A DNA stretch of 64,000 nucleotides from Gracilibacillus alcaliphilus (GCF_016909015.1 NZ_JAFBFA010000017.1:1-64000); one strand, 5' to 3'; numbered from the stretch's first letter, positions 43,218-52,346 are shown. Numbers and translations are program-made. The notes: generated by a model from the letters alone, not told the origin.

Positions 43218-43244
43218 TATCAGTGGGGGCTCCCTCCACTGATA
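43218..43244. repeat. Hairpin TATCAGTGG/CCACTGATA
   Basis: A 9-bp perfect stem with GGGCTCCCT in the loop, directly after the dehydrogenase. It lacks a following T tract on either strand. Its CAGTGG core recurs in the larger inverted repeat at 43351-43439, so both may belong to one mobile or decayed element. Confidence 0.5.
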
Positions 43245-43350
43245 ATTAGCATGCTTTATTGCAGTGTGACTGGCACTTTAAGAAATAAGAAAGCACGTCA
43301 TTTCTAAGTGGGAGTCTTACAACCAGTAACGGCCCGGTTGGCTTAACTAA

Positions 43351-43439
43351 CATTCAGTGGGGGATGAAAGCAGAAAGCAGACTAAGTTTGCAACGTCTGC
43401 ACTAGCACGTCCTGTGCGTCGAAAAACCCCCACTGAATG
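43351..43439. repeat. 89-bp element with perfect 13-bp inverted ends
   Basis: CATTCAGTGGGGG (43351-43363) is exactly complementary to CCCCCACTGAATG (43427-43439). The interior GCACTAGCACGTCCTGTGCG closely resembles GCATTAGTACATCCTGTACG near 63467-63490, so part of it belongs to a dispersed family. No coding capacity. A non-autonomous transposable remnant is possible; I cannot assign a family. Confidence 0.6.
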
Positions 43440-43573
43440 AAGTTTCACTTTATCTAGGAAAAAAGAACATAGGTCGTACGACGCCTGCATTGACAAATTT
43501 CTTGGAAAAACACTATATTTTGTGAAAATATCTGAAAATTAACCAAACTAACATACTAATCATTAGAAGGTTG

Positions 43574-43582
43574 TGGTATAAT
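43574..43582 (+). promoter_or_regulatory. Extended -10 promoter of the LCP gene
   Basis: TGG-TATAAT ending at 43582, about 45 bp before the start codon, with no clear -35. The extended TGn can compensate. Confidence 0.45.
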
Positions 43583-43627
43583 GTGGTGGTTAGAGAGAAT
43601 GAGAAAAAATAGATAGGATGTTGAGGA

Positions 43628-44554
43628 ATGGCTGAAACAAGGTCTAAGAGCAGAAAGGGTAAAAAGTCAAAAAAATGGTGGATACTAACGCCGCTTATTA
43701 TCATTTTTGCCTTAATTTTAGCAGTCGGTATTTATGCTTGGTCTATTATAAATAATGTGGAAGATGCATTTGATTCCAAAATGCATGATCCTTTAGAGGC
43801 AATTGATATGGATAGATCAAAAGAAAGGGCAGCAAGTGGGGAGCCGCTTAATATTTTATTATTAGGTGTCGATCAAGAAGATAACGATGCTGGCCGCTCG
43901 GATGCAATGATGGTTCTATCCTTGAAACCGGAAATAGATGAAATGCAATTAATCAGTATTCCCCGAGATACAAGAACGGTTATCTCTGGAAGAGGCGAGG
44001 ATAAGATTAATCATGCCTATGCATTTGGCGGGGCAGATATGGCTGTACAAACCGTACAAGATTTTCTAGGCGTAGAGATGGATTATTTTGTCCGTATTAA
44101 TATGAATGGTTTAAAAGAACTAGTAGACGAACTAGGTACAATAACAGTGGATAATGAAATTGAATGGGAAGATGGGAAGTATCATTTTACCAAAGGCCCT
44201 GTTGAAATGGATGGTGAAAAAACACTTGCCTTTGTTCGAATGAGAAAGCAGGATCCATCAGGTGATTTCGGCCGAACGGAACGGCAGCGTAAGGTAATGC
44301 AAGGGATCATTAATGAAGGGGCTAATGTGGCAAACGTTACAAAGGTCAACGAATTAATTGATATTATGGGTAACAACATGGCAACAAGCTTGGATTTTGA
44401 TGATATGAAAACTTTACTTAACGGGTATAGAGACACACGAAGGAATGTTACTAGTTATTTAATGGAAGGGTCAGGAACGACGATTGGCGGTATCTATTAT
44501 TATGTTGTTCCAGATGAAGAAGTAGCAAAAGTCCGTGATATGATTAACAGCTAG
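43628..44554 (+). CDS. LytR-CpsA-Psr family cell-wall glycopolymer ligase
   Basis: A 308-residue protein with a short basic cytoplasmic tail, one transmembrane anchor near residues 18-40 and an extracellular LCP domain. Characteristic residues are in NILLLGVDQEDNDAGRSDAMMV (near residue 76), ISIPRDTRTVI (near 112), DKINHAYAFGG (near 126) and the Arg-rich FVRMRKQDPSGDFGRTERQRKV (near 202). LCP enzymes attach wall teichoic acid or other polymers to peptidoglycan from undecaprenyl carriers. Length is that of the TagT/U/V type. The ATG follows TAGGATGTTGAGG. Monocistronic, with its own terminator. Confidence 0.9.
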   Translation: MAETRSKSRKGKKSKKWWILTPLIIIFALILAVGIYAWSIINNVEDAFDSKMHDPLEAIDMDRSKERAASGEPLNILLLGVDQEDNDAGRSDAMMVLSLKPEIDEMQLISIPRDTRTVISGRGEDKINHAYAFGGADMAVQTVQDFLGVEMDYFVRINMNGLKELVDELGTITVDNEIEWEDGKYHFTKGPVEMDGEKTLAFVRMRKQDPSGDFGRTERQRKVMQGIINEGANVANVTKVNELIDIMGNNMATSLDFDDMKTLLNGYRDTRRNVTSYLMEGSGTTIGGIYYYVVPDEEVAKVRDMINS

Positions 44555-44584
44555 GACCAATATGGTCTTAGCTGTTTCTTTTTT
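44547..44584 (+). terminator. Terminator overlapping the LCP stop codon
   Basis: ACAGCTAGGACC pairs with GGTCTTAGCTGT around AATAT and is followed by TTCTTTTTT. The stem includes the TAG stop. Confidence 0.85.
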
Positions 44585-44590
44585 AGAAGA

Positions 44591-44831
44591 TGTTCAAAAA
44601 GTCCAACAAAAATGACACGGCGAATTTCTGCGTTGGCAATAGAGGAACTTCACCCACATCGTGTGGGTAACGCCGAAGTCAACACTTCCTATGTAAGTCC
44701 ACTACTCACGTATTAAAAGCATACGCTCCGTTCCTTGAAAAAGAAGGTCGCTTTTTCTGCGTGCAAGATCGTTTGCTCAAAGGCTGCGCCGCCTTGAATT
44801 TCTTGGTCCTTGTTATCGAATTTTTTGAACA
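44591..44831. mobile_element. MITE-like element with TGTTCAAAAA terminal inverted repeats
   Basis: The 241-bp unit begins TGTTCAAAAA (44591-44600) and ends TTTTTGAACA (44822-44831), perfectly inverted. It has no open frame with a ribosome binding site. Its left end recurs at 331-372 and 63511-63539 (both inverted relative to this copy), which shows that it is a dispersed family. It fills the space between the LCP terminator and the minus-strand membrane protein stop codon. Confidence 0.65.
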
Positions 44832-44851
44832 CGCACTTTTAGGAAATCTCA

Positions 44852-45328
44852 TTATGATTTTTTAGCTGGATAGACCATAATCATTCGAACAAGCAAGAAA
44901 TAAAGCAAGGCAGCTGACATACCAAAGCCATCTAATATAGGCAGAAAGGTTAGGAGCTGATAAAGCAGCAATGGCCACAGTAAGGCAAAACCTGTCATTT
45001 TCCACAGCTGCTGGTAGGCCAGTTTTCGCCGTAACAAGGTTCGCCATAACCAAGCCCCTAATGCTAATAAGGAGATGCTTGCCACCACTAGGAACATGGT
45101 GAAAAAAGGATAAAAAACAATAATTTGCAGCAAGTACTGACTATATGATATATGAGATAAGCCTGCTTCATATCGAAGGATGAGCAGGATGACATTAGGT
45201 AAAAAAACGATGAAAAATAATAAAAACAAATAAACTAGCGTGTCACGCATACTAACACGGTTTAGCCAAAAAAGTGCTTCTTTTTTTGGTAAGGATGCGC
45301 TTTTTTGCAGGATAGCTAATAATCTCAT
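44852..45328 (-). CDS. Hypothetical four-helix membrane protein
   Basis: A 158-residue protein with four to five predicted hydrophobic segments (near residues 30-50, 65-93, 108-128 and 133-150) and basic loops (RTLLRRK). The N-terminal 28 residues are amphipathic and cytoplasmic-looking. I do not recognise a family with confidence; the layout resembles small DUF1189/Yip1-type proteins. ATG 45328 follows GGAGCTTACCC. It lies 22 bp after the flavin reductase-like gene on the same strand and is probably co-transcribed with it. Confidence 0.65.
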   Translation of the reverse strand: MRLLAILQKSASLPKKEALFWLNRVSMRDTLVYLFLLFFIVFLPNVILLILRYEAGLSHISYSQYLLQIIVFYPFFTMFLVVASISLLALGAWLWRTLLRRKLAYQQLWKMTGFALLWPLLLYQLLTFLPILDGFGMSAALLYFLLVRMIMVYPAKKS

Positions 45329-45350
45329 TGGGTAAGCTCCGATCAGTCTA

Positions 45351-45815
45351 TTATTCCATTATGGTTCGATAAGCACTATGATAATATAATAATGGCTTCC
45401 CATCGGTAACTACCATGTCATTTACTTCTGCAATCACCAATAAGTGGTCTCCTGCCTGTACCGTATTGACCACTGTACAAGCGAGTGTGGTTAAGGCGTT
45501 GCCAATTACCGGAATGCCATCCAGTTCAGAAAAGTCATTGTATGATTTCTTTAATTGTTTCGCAAAAATACGGGACACTTCTTCTTGTTCTTCGCGCAGA
45601 ATACTAACTCCAATGCGTTCTAATTTGTTTGCGTGCTGGTAGAATTTTGTTTTATGATCAAGGGCGATCGTAATTAATTTTGGGTCTAATGAAACTGACA
45701 TAAATGCGTTTACGGTCATACCGTGTGTATGATCGCCAAGCTTAGATGTGACAACGGTAATACCAGTTGCAAATGTCCCCATTGCTTGACGGAACTCTTG
45801 CGTATCCATGGACAT
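45351..45815 (-). CDS. Flavin reductase-like FMN-binding protein
   Basis: A 154-residue protein of the flavin reductase-like split-barrel family (HpaC/ActVB type), which reduces FMN or FAD with NAD(P)H for a partner monooxygenase. Signatures are FRQAMGTFATGITVVT at the N-terminus, HGMTVNAFMSVSLDPKLITIAL (near residue 30) and GDHLLVIAEVNDMVV (near 122). The ATG at 45815 follows AGGAGG with 4 nt; the next ATG (45809) is an alternative with 10 nt. No monooxygenase is nearby, so the partner is unknown. Confidence 0.87.
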   Translation of the reverse strand: MSMDTQEFRQAMGTFATGITVVTSKLGDHTHGMTVNAFMSVSLDPKLITIALDHKTKFYQHANKLERIGVSILREEQEEVSRIFAKQLKKSYNDFSELDGIPVIGNALTTLACTVVNTVQAGDHLLVIAEVNDMVVTDGKPLLYYHSAYRTIME

Positions 45816-45981
45816 AATCCCTCCTCAGCCTCTGTTTTTCACAATTAATCTAATAATAACACAATCTAACAGAATAATAATGTGATTGGCTCAAAGAAGG
45901 ACTGATGATTTTGTATGTTGCATTTTTTATTAGAAAAACCAAGAAGAGCATTTGGTCCTTTACCTTTTAGCTTAAGATAGA

Positions 45982-46380
45982 TGTCCGCTGCGAGAAGTCG
46001 CTTTCACTCAAGAGTACAAGTACAACATCTGTTCAAGCAAAAAACACTTTCACAGTGTTTTCTATGCCACCTGGCATGGCTTCAACTAACTTGAAAAAGA
46101 AGAACACTTTTTCAAGTGGATCTTCCGCTCATGCTATTCCCTTGTCAGGCTACAAGCGTCAAAAACTAGACAACTTCCCGACAGCGCCTTACGATAAAGA
46201 AGACTTGCTGATTGACGAAGTAAGGGGCTTAGTCGCCCTTATACCTTTGGGTGAAAGTCATCATCAATTCATACATTCATCGTGATTCTTTTATCTCCGT
46301 TTTTTCGGTCCAGTTGTTACGTTTTTACCCGATGCTTTCCGCCTTTCTCGCGGGAGTCGACTTCTCTCCGCTTCCATCCT
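45982..46380. repeat. ~400-bp intergenic repeat-like element
   Basis: Bordered by inverted GAGAAGTCG (45992-46000) and CGACTTCTC (46358-46366). Inside, AAAAACTAGACAACTT is matched by a distal AGTTGTTACGTTTTT, and the words CGCCTTACGATAA and TTTATCTCCGTT are also found in the three-copy ~200-bp element, so the two types share an architecture. Short open frames exist but none has a plausible ribosome binding site. Between 45816 and 45981 only the promoter region of the flavin reductase gene is expected; I see no clear motif. Confidence 0.45.
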
Positions 46381-46413
46381 CTTTCATCTTTCATGTTTCT
46401 TGCTTCTTACAAA

Positions 46414-46460
46414 AAAATCAGAGACTGTCCCAATGTATGGATGGAGCAGTCCCTGATTTT
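46414..46460 (-). terminator. Terminator of the HesB-like gene
   Basis: On the minus strand AAAATCAGGGACTG pairs with CAGTCTCTGATTTT and ends in a T run. Confidence 0.75.
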
Positions 46461-46520
46461 ATATGAAGCTGGTTTGTTTTCTCGCAGTCTTTGGATAGGA
46501 AAATTTAAGTATAGTTTGTT

Positions 46521-46826
46521 CTAGTTACTACTATCTTCTTCATATTCATAGGCTACTTCATCTTTTTCTTCATCATAACCAACAATCAGATTGTAGCCTT
46601 TAAAGTACCAAGCATCTGTTTCATCAATAAAGAATGTAATTCCATCCTTTTCTCTCGCAACAATAGATTCTTTTGATGGTTCATTTAATGCAAAGGCAAG
46701 TGAGAATCCCTCGTGTATTGGACTGTGTCCTCCATATTTTGCTTGGAATTTCACTGTATCTCCTTCACTTAATTCTACCTCATCTTTAAACCATGCAATA
46801 GCTTCATCTGAAACTTTGATTTCCAA
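46521..46826 (-). CDS. HesB/IscA-like protein, YneR type
   Basis: A 101-residue acidic protein with the HesB-like fold pattern (MEIKVSDEAIAWFKDEVELSEGD..., VKFQAKYGG, GFSLAFALNEP, YFKGYNLIVGYDEEKDEV). Unlike true IscA Fe-S carriers it has no cysteine at all, so it cannot hold an Fe-S cluster in the usual way. B. subtilis YneR is the matching type. The ATG lies behind AAGGAGCTGC on the minus strand. Function unknown; single gene with its own terminator. Confidence 0.8.
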   Translation of the reverse strand: MEIKVSDEAIAWFKDEVELSEGDTVKFQAKYGGHSPIHEGFSLAFALNEPSKESIVAREKDGITFFIDETDAWYFKGYNLIVGYDEEKDEVAYEYEEDSSN

Positions 46827-47350
46827 TCACAGCAGCTCCTTTCTAAAATAAACTTCCCTTTGTAAAAGTTTTCCCTGCTAATAGGTGAATGAAACTTAGC
46901 AAGTGATCGTTTCCATAAAAAGTATGTTTTCTTTTGCCTTTTCATGTGTTCTATAAATGTATTCCCAATTTGAGGTTGTGTTACACTTATTATACCCGAT
47001 TCTGTTCTATAGAAGTATGAGAAATGCTCAAAATGTTATGTATTTCACTAACAGAGGTAATAATCTCTATATTATTTCCTGGGAAATTGTCGATATATCC
47101 GAGATGACAGAAAATAGAGAAAAAGCAGCAGTCTCTTAGACCGTTAATAAGTTTTACTTTGAGGAGATTTTTGTTACACTATAAAGGAGACTTTCGATAA
47201 TAGGTACTTTTTCCGTTGCTGATTAATAAAACTTATCATGCAGTACAACTATGTGTGGCTGATTGAGAAAAGGATAAAGTGCCAGCCGATAATGAGGGTC
47301 TTAAGTAATAGATTTGCAAAATACAAGAGAAAGTTAAGGGTGGTGTAATA
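46827..47350. other. Intergenic region between divergent genes
   Basis: About 520 bp separate the HesB-like gene and the 47351 gene. It is AT-rich and should hold both promoters. A 60-codon frame at 46957-47139 has no ribosome binding site and I do not call it. A TATAAA near 47181 in TTACACTATAAAGGAG could belong to a promoter. No repeat or RNA was recognised. Confidence 0.4.
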
Positions 47351-47905
47351 ATGACAGTCCAATATACGAATTTTCGTGGTGATGTGTATTATTTACATGT
47401 CCGCCAAACTAAAAAGGGCAATCCGAGCTATTACTTTAAGAAAGAAGATCAGAATACAGAAGTTACTAGTATCCCTGAAGGTTATGAAATCTATGAACAT
47501 CCCAATGGACGGGTTTTTTTAACTAAGAAATCGACAAAAAGCATTACAAATGAGGAAATAAACCTGTTGCAGCAATGTATGGAGGAAAACAGTCCAATTA
47601 GAGATTTTAAGTTAGATGTGAAAAAGAATACCGTCTTTATTTATACCTATGAGAATCCAATGCCATTTAATGAAAATCCGGTGATTGTAGAGGCCTTATC
47701 TGATCCAAAATACAAAACATATCATACAGAGTTGTGTTTTACATTAATAGATAAGCACACAAGAACATTCCAAGTCGAGCAAAGGAAATATACAGGCGGT
47801 AAAGAGAATGAATGGCTTTCCTTAGAAGAATCTAATGATTTGGAATCTTTAGCGAACAAGTATGTTCGTCATTTAGGGCAAGAAAGTTTTTATGAATTAC
47901 GATAA
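47351..47905 (+). CDS. Conserved-looking hypothetical protein
   Basis: A 184-residue soluble protein rich in Lys, Glu and aromatic residues, with no signal peptide or membrane segment. It reads like a mixed alpha/beta protein (MTVQYTNFRGDVYYLHVRQ..., PSYYFKKED, NPMPFNENPVIVEALSD). I do not recognise a family and cannot assign a function. The ATG follows AAGGGTGGTG at good spacing, codon use is like its neighbours and a terminator follows, so the gene is probably real. Confidence 0.7.
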   Translation: MTVQYTNFRGDVYYLHVRQTKKGNPSYYFKKEDQNTEVTSIPEGYEIYEHPNGRVFLTKKSTKSITNEEINLLQQCMEENSPIRDFKLDVKKNTVFIYTYENPMPFNENPVIVEALSDPKYKTYHTELCFTLIDKHTRTFQVEQRKYTGGKENEWLSLEESNDLESLANKYVRHLGQESFYELR

Positions 47906-47918
47906 ACGCATGGCAAAG

Positions 47919-47945
47919 AAACCTCATGTTGAGATGAGGTTTTTT
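47919..47945 (+). terminator. Terminator after the hypothetical gene
   Basis: AAACCTCAT pairs with ATGAGGTTT, followed by TTTTT. Compact, classical. Confidence 0.85.
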
Positions 47946-47994
47946 AACTTGCTGGGAAACTGTAGAACTTTTGCTCGCAGATACCTATTATCCT

Positions 47995-48510
47995 TTATTT
48001 TGAGCTTGAAACCTGCTTCAAAAATTGCTGCACCTGTTTCGGTGACTTTAAGATAATGACTTGTTTTTCATGAGCAAAGCGATTTATTTTTTGATAAAGT
48101 TCCGGACTTTTTTGCTTAGGAAAATTCCATATCCAGCGCAGAAAGGCTATATCCAGCTTTTCTGAACAGCCTGCTCCCATATCGGGTCTTGAAGTACGCC
48201 GATACTGAATTCTTCTTTTTATGGCACGATAGAGGCAGAGCGTCCGTGGCATATCGAGAAAAATTACTGTATCGGCTGCCTGAAGTCGAATATCAACAGT
48301 GCTTCCATAATTCCCATCTATAATCCATTTAGGTTGTTTGGTCAAATCATGCTGCACTTTTATCTGTTTTTCTTTGTCAACAGGCTGCCAATTAGGTTTC
48401 CAAAATAAGGCGTCTAAATGATACATAGGCAGCTCCAATGTTTGAGCCAATTGACGGGCAAGGGTAGACTTCCCCGCTCCGCCTGAGCCAATTAAGATAA
48501 TTCTATTCAA
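47995..48510 (-). CDS. P-loop nucleoside kinase-like protein (FlaR/topology modulation type)
   Basis: A 171-residue P-loop protein. The Walker A motif GSGGAGKST is at residues 8-16, followed by LPMYHLDALFWKPNW and WIIDGNYGST, the signature of the adenylate-kinase-like group annotated as topology modulation protein (FlaR). Arg-rich RRTSRPDMG forms the lid. The biochemical function of this group is not settled; a nucleoside or small-molecule kinase is likely. The ATG follows AAGGAGGC on the minus strand. The ArsR-type gene upstream ends 35 bp away. Confidence 0.78.
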   Translation of the reverse strand: MNRIILIGSGGAGKSTLARQLAQTLELPMYHLDALFWKPNWQPVDKEKQIKVQHDLTKQPKWIIDGNYGSTVDIRLQAADTVIFLDMPRTLCLYRAIKRRIQYRRTSRPDMGAGCSEKLDIAFLRWIWNFPKQKSPELYQKINRFAHEKQVIILKSPKQVQQFLKQVSSSK

Positions 48511-48545
48511 TGGATAGCCTCCTTATGTTTTTCCAGTTGTAAATG

Positions 48546-49448
48546 CTAAATATAATAAAGCTTCACATTAATATCTTGATCATGATTGCCAAAGTGACGG
48601 CCAAATAAAGTCAACCCTCCAACATGTTCCGCCTCTTCTTTTACTTCCATACGCAGTTTCCACAAGTCGATCCCAGTATCTAAATCAGCGATCGTTACAT
48701 CTGATAATGGTTCACCATCCATATAGGTACCATGGGAAGTAATCCGGATCGTTTTCAATAAACCATATTGATTTAGATTATCCGGCCACCATTCTGGTGT
48801 ATACATTCCTCTTATATCTGCATAATCCCCGGGGCTTTGCCATGTCCCTAACTCTTGGTCATTAAGCGAAAAGGTAATATCAGAAGGCCAGACGTCATTA
48901 GAAAAAGGAAATTCAGAACCAATCTCAAAGCTTATCTCCAATTGCTGCAATTGATCAGCTTCTTGTAAATAATTAGGCGTCTTATATTCAATAAATCCTT
49001 GGGTAAACCAAAGAATACTTGCTTGCATACGTTGTGGATCCATAAAATATTTCGTTTGATCAACAGGCCCAATAAAATCTTTACTTGTAGCTAGCCCACA
49101 TGTCGGTTTGACTTGATAATCGGTGAAATGGCCGATAGGGATCGATGTTTCGTAAGTAGCAAAAGAATGATAAATTTTTTTCGGGAAATTGACTTCAATA
49201 TGATCAACCTTCAAGATGGAGATTCGTTGTAATCCAGACTTGCCAGGGATTTTCTCGGTACGAATAATACCAGCTTCTTCTAGCTTTTCGACATGTTTTT
49301 TGACAATCGGGCTGCTAATTCCTAGGACAGCAGATAGCTCCTTAATATTCATTTTGTTTTTCGATAGTAATTGAATGATTTCGAGTCTTACCTCACTTGC
49401 TAAGGCAGAGAATACGGGTAAGGAAGTCTTATTAATTTCTAATTGCAT
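48546..49448 (-). CDS. ArsR-type regulator with large C-terminal domain
   Basis: A 300-residue regulator. Residues 10-80 form an ArsR-like winged helix (PVFSALASEVRLEIIQLLSKNKMNIKELS..., SSPIVKKHVEKLEEAGII), without metal-binding cysteines. The remaining 210 residues are a beta-rich domain (LQQLEISFEIGSEFPF, WWPDNLNQYGLLKTIRIT) typical of a small Firmicutes group with possible sugar or ligand sensing. On the minus strand a TATAAT lies at 49492-49487. The Shine-Dalgarno is weak. The target genes are not evident; the flanking kinase gene is the only co-directional neighbour. Confidence 0.8.
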   Translation of the reverse strand: MQLEINKTSLPVFSALASEVRLEIIQLLSKNKMNIKELSAVLGISSPIVKKHVEKLEEAGIIRTEKIPGKSGLQRISILKVDHIEVNFPKKIYHSFATYETSIPIGHFTDYQVKPTCGLATSKDFIGPVDQTKYFMDPQRMQASILWFTQGFIEYKTPNYLQEADQLQQLEISFEIGSEFPFSNDVWPSDITFSLNDQELGTWQSPGDYADIRGMYTPEWWPDNLNQYGLLKTIRITSHGTYMDGEPLSDVTIADLDTGIDLWKLRMEVKEEAEHVGGLTLFGRHFGNHDQDINVKLYYI

Positions 49449-49674
49449 TGCGTTATCAGCTACTTTCTATACATAAGTGTCTCTATATTATACCTAAGTT
49501 CTAGGGAGGATTCACCAAAAGGATTTCAAAAAAAATCAGTTTATTGTTGGCTAATTTCGTCTTTTTAAGGTTAAATATGGGTATAACAATCATAGAGGAT
49601 AATTTCCATTCATGGAAGTTGTAGTATGATTGATAAGTGATAGAAAAGCTATTTCAACTAGGAGGCGGAAGTTT

Positions 49675-52311
49675 TTGGCAACCTATCAACGTACAAAAGA
49701 AGAAATACTAAAGCAATGGGAAGTAGATCAACGATCGGGACTATCTAATGATCGGGTAAAACAAAGACTTGAGCAAGAAGGCTACAATGAAATAGCAGAT
49801 CGTGAAAAGGTGCCTACTTGGAAAATATTTTTGGAAACCTTTAAAGATGCGATGGTTATTGTGCTGTTAGCGGCAGCCTTGGTTCAGCTTTTGCTTGGGG
49901 AAATGATAGAATCGATCATTATCTTTATTGTTATTTTATTAAATTCGGTGATCAGTGTTATCCAAACGAAAAAGGCAGAAAGTTCTTTAGAGGCATTGCG
50001 AGATATGTCTGCACCAGAGGCAAAGGTAATCAGGGATGGAACAAATCAAGTGGTAATGGCCCGAGAATTAGTGTCTGGAGATATTGTATTGCTGGAAGCA
50101 GGAGACTACATACCTGCAGATGGGCGTTTGATTGAGGCCGAATCCTTTAAGGTCAATGAAGGCATGTTAACTGGTGAGTCTAATGCAGTGGATAAAATAA
50201 CCGACCCTATTGCAGAAGAAGTCTCGATTGGTGACCAAGTCAATATGGTCTTTTCCAGTTCACTTGTAGTTAATGGCCGGGCTGCTTTCGTAGTCACTGC
50301 TACGGGTGAGAAAGCGGAAATAGGTAAGATTGCCGAAATGATTGAAACGGCAGAACAGAAGCAAACACCACTGCAACGCAAGCTTGATTCATTTAGTAAA
50401 AAGCTGGGCATTGCTATTTTGCTTATCTGTATCCTTATTTTTGCTGTTCAAGTAGGCCGGATTTGGTTTAGTGACATTGAAGTAGATATGACTCAAGCGG
50501 TGTTAGAAGCATTAATGTTTTCCGTAGCAATTGCTGTTGCTGCTATACCAGAAGCTTTGCAATCGATCGTTACGATTGTATTGTCGGTGGGTACCAATAA
50601 AATGGCGAAACAACATGCCATTATCCGCCGTCTGCCGGCAGTAGAAACGTTAGGGTCAACCAGTGTGATCTGTACGGATAAGACAGGGACATTGACAAAA
50701 AATGAAATGACGGTAACTAAAGTATTTATACCGGAAATGAATGAGGTATTTACACAGACAGAGTGGAATCAATCCGAACGGCTGTTAGTGCTGGCTGCTG
50801 TTTTATGTAATGACTCGTATATAAATGAGGAAGGCAGTGAGATTGGAGACCCAACAGAGATTGCACTAATTCGTTTGACAGAAAAGCAAGGAGAGTCGTA
50901 TCAATCTCTGCGTGAGAATTATCAACGACAGGCAGAACTGCCGTTTGATTCAGATCGTAAGATGATGTCAACTGTTCACACCATTGATGGAAAACGGATG
51001 ATGCTAGTGAAGGGCGGACCTGATGTGGTATTAGATCGGACAAACTCGATTTTTGCATCTGGTAAGGTTGAGCAAATGACAGATCAGTGGCTGCAACAGC
51101 TAGCTGACCAAAATGAAGCATACTCGAATCAAGCACTACGCGTCCTAGCGTTTGCCTATAAGGAAATACAGGAAGATCATAATTTGACATTGGAGGATGA
51201 GCAAGGACTCACCTTTATCGGATTTATGGCTATGATTGATCCGCCGCGTGAGGCTGTGTATGGAGCAATTGAAGACGCCAGTAAAGCCGGAATTAAACCG
51301 GTTATGATCACTGGTGACCATAAAACTACAGCTCAAGCGATTGGTCGGGATATTGGTTTAATGGGTGAGAAAGACTTAGCTTTGACAGGGAAGGAGCTAG
51401 ACCAGCTGTCTGATCAAGAATTAGATGCCAAGTTGGAACGTATTTCTGTCTATGCCAGGGTATCGCCTGAGAATAAGATTCGAATTGTGAAGGCATGGCA
51501 AAGAAAGAACCAAATTACGGCAATGACTGGTGATGGAGTCAATGATGCACCGGCATTAAAACAGGCCGACATCGGTATTGGTATGGGAAGCGGAACCGAT
51601 GTAGCCAAAGATGCCGCTGCCATGGTGCTTACAGATGATAATTTTGTCTCGATTGTCAAGGCTGTAAGTGTTGGGCGTACTGTTTTCGATAATATCAAAA
51701 AAGCGATCGCCTACTTATTCGCAGGCAATCTCGGGGCGATTATTGCGATTGTCTTTGCGGTTATCATGAATTGGGCCAACCCTTTTACGGCTTTGCAGCT
51801 GCTCTTTATTAACTTAGTAAATGATTCCTTGCCTGCGATTGCTTTAGGTATGGAGAAATCAGAGCCTAATGTGATGAAGCGTAAGCCGCGTCAGACGGAT
51901 GAAGGTATTTTTGCTGGCGGAACATTGCGTTCAGTTGTGATTAGGGGAATATTAATCGGGGCAGCAGTTATTACCTCACATTATATTGGTCTGCAGCATT
52001 CTGATGAAATGGGAGTTGCCATGGCCTTTACGGCGTTGATTCTCTCAAGAACACTGCAAACCTTCCCTGCAAGATCCAATGTCCAAACTGCCATTGGAGC
52101 AGGATTCTTTCGGAATAAGTATGCAATTGGAGCCGTAGTAGTAGGCTTCTTACTATACTTGCTTACGATTATGCCATTTGCCCGTGATATCTTCCATATA
52201 CCAAGTGAATTCGGATGGACAGAAGGATTGATTGCTTTTGGTTTAGCATTAGGCAGTATGGTTTTGATGGAGGTATTTAAATTGATTCGTGTCAAAAGGG
52301 AACAAGCTTAA
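49675..52311 (+). CDS. Calcium-transporting P-type ATPase (type IIA)
   Basis: An 878-residue ATPase expected to export Ca2+ across the membrane. The cytoplasmic A domain has EGMLTGESNAVDK (near residue 168), the phosphorylation site is DKTGTLTKNEMT (near 338), nucleotide binding includes MLVKGGPD, and the hinge is MTGDGVNDAPALKQADIGIGMG. About ten membrane helices are present. The M4 ion motif reads PEALQS where SERCA has PEGLPA, and M6 has NLVNDSLPA. I start at TTG 49675 behind AGGAGG (49660-49665); the frame is open to 49630. B. subtilis YloB has about 890 residues. Confidence 0.93.
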   Translation: MATYQRTKEEILKQWEVDQRSGLSNDRVKQRLEQEGYNEIADREKVPTWKIFLETFKDAMVIVLLAAALVQLLLGEMIESIIIFIVILLNSVISVIQTKKAESSLEALRDMSAPEAKVIRDGTNQVVMARELVSGDIVLLEAGDYIPADGRLIEAESFKVNEGMLTGESNAVDKITDPIAEEVSIGDQVNMVFSSSLVVNGRAAFVVTATGEKAEIGKIAEMIETAEQKQTPLQRKLDSFSKKLGIAILLICILIFAVQVGRIWFSDIEVDMTQAVLEALMFSVAIAVAAIPEALQSIVTIVLSVGTNKMAKQHAIIRRLPAVETLGSTSVICTDKTGTLTKNEMTVTKVFIPEMNEVFTQTEWNQSERLLVLAAVLCNDSYINEEGSEIGDPTEIALIRLTEKQGESYQSLRENYQRQAELPFDSDRKMMSTVHTIDGKRMMLVKGGPDVVLDRTNSIFASGKVEQMTDQWLQQLADQNEAYSNQALRVLAFAYKEIQEDHNLTLEDEQGLTFIGFMAMIDPPREAVYGAIEDASKAGIKPVMITGDHKTTAQAIGRDIGLMGEKDLALTGKELDQLSDQELDAKLERISVYARVSPENKIRIVKAWQRKNQITAMTGDGVNDAPALKQADIGIGMGSGTDVAKDAAAMVLTDDNFVSIVKAVSVGRTVFDNIKKAIAYLFAGNLGAIIAIVFAVIMNWANPFTALQLLFINLVNDSLPAIALGMEKSEPNVMKRKPRQTDEGIFAGGTLRSVVIRGILIGAAVITSHYIGLQHSDEMGVAMAFTALILSRTLQTFPARSNVQTAIGAGFFRNKYAIGAVVVGFLLYLLTIMPFARDIFHIPSEFGWTEGLIAFGLALGSMVLMEVFKLIRVKREQA

Positions 52312-52320
52312 CTTATAATC

Positions 52321-52346
52321 AAGCCTCTCAGTGTGAGGGGCTTTTT
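52321..52346 (+). terminator. Terminator after the calcium ATPase
   Basis: AAGCCTCTCA pairs with TGAGGGGCTT around GTG, followed by TTTTT. Confidence 0.85.

Noticed and set aside
46055..46524. Overlapping short open frames at 46 kb
   Set aside because: They fall within a repeat-like element and the HesB-like gene terminator, without ribosome binding sites.
46957..47139. 60-codon open frame
   Set aside because: AT-rich promoter region between divergent genes, no ribosome binding site.
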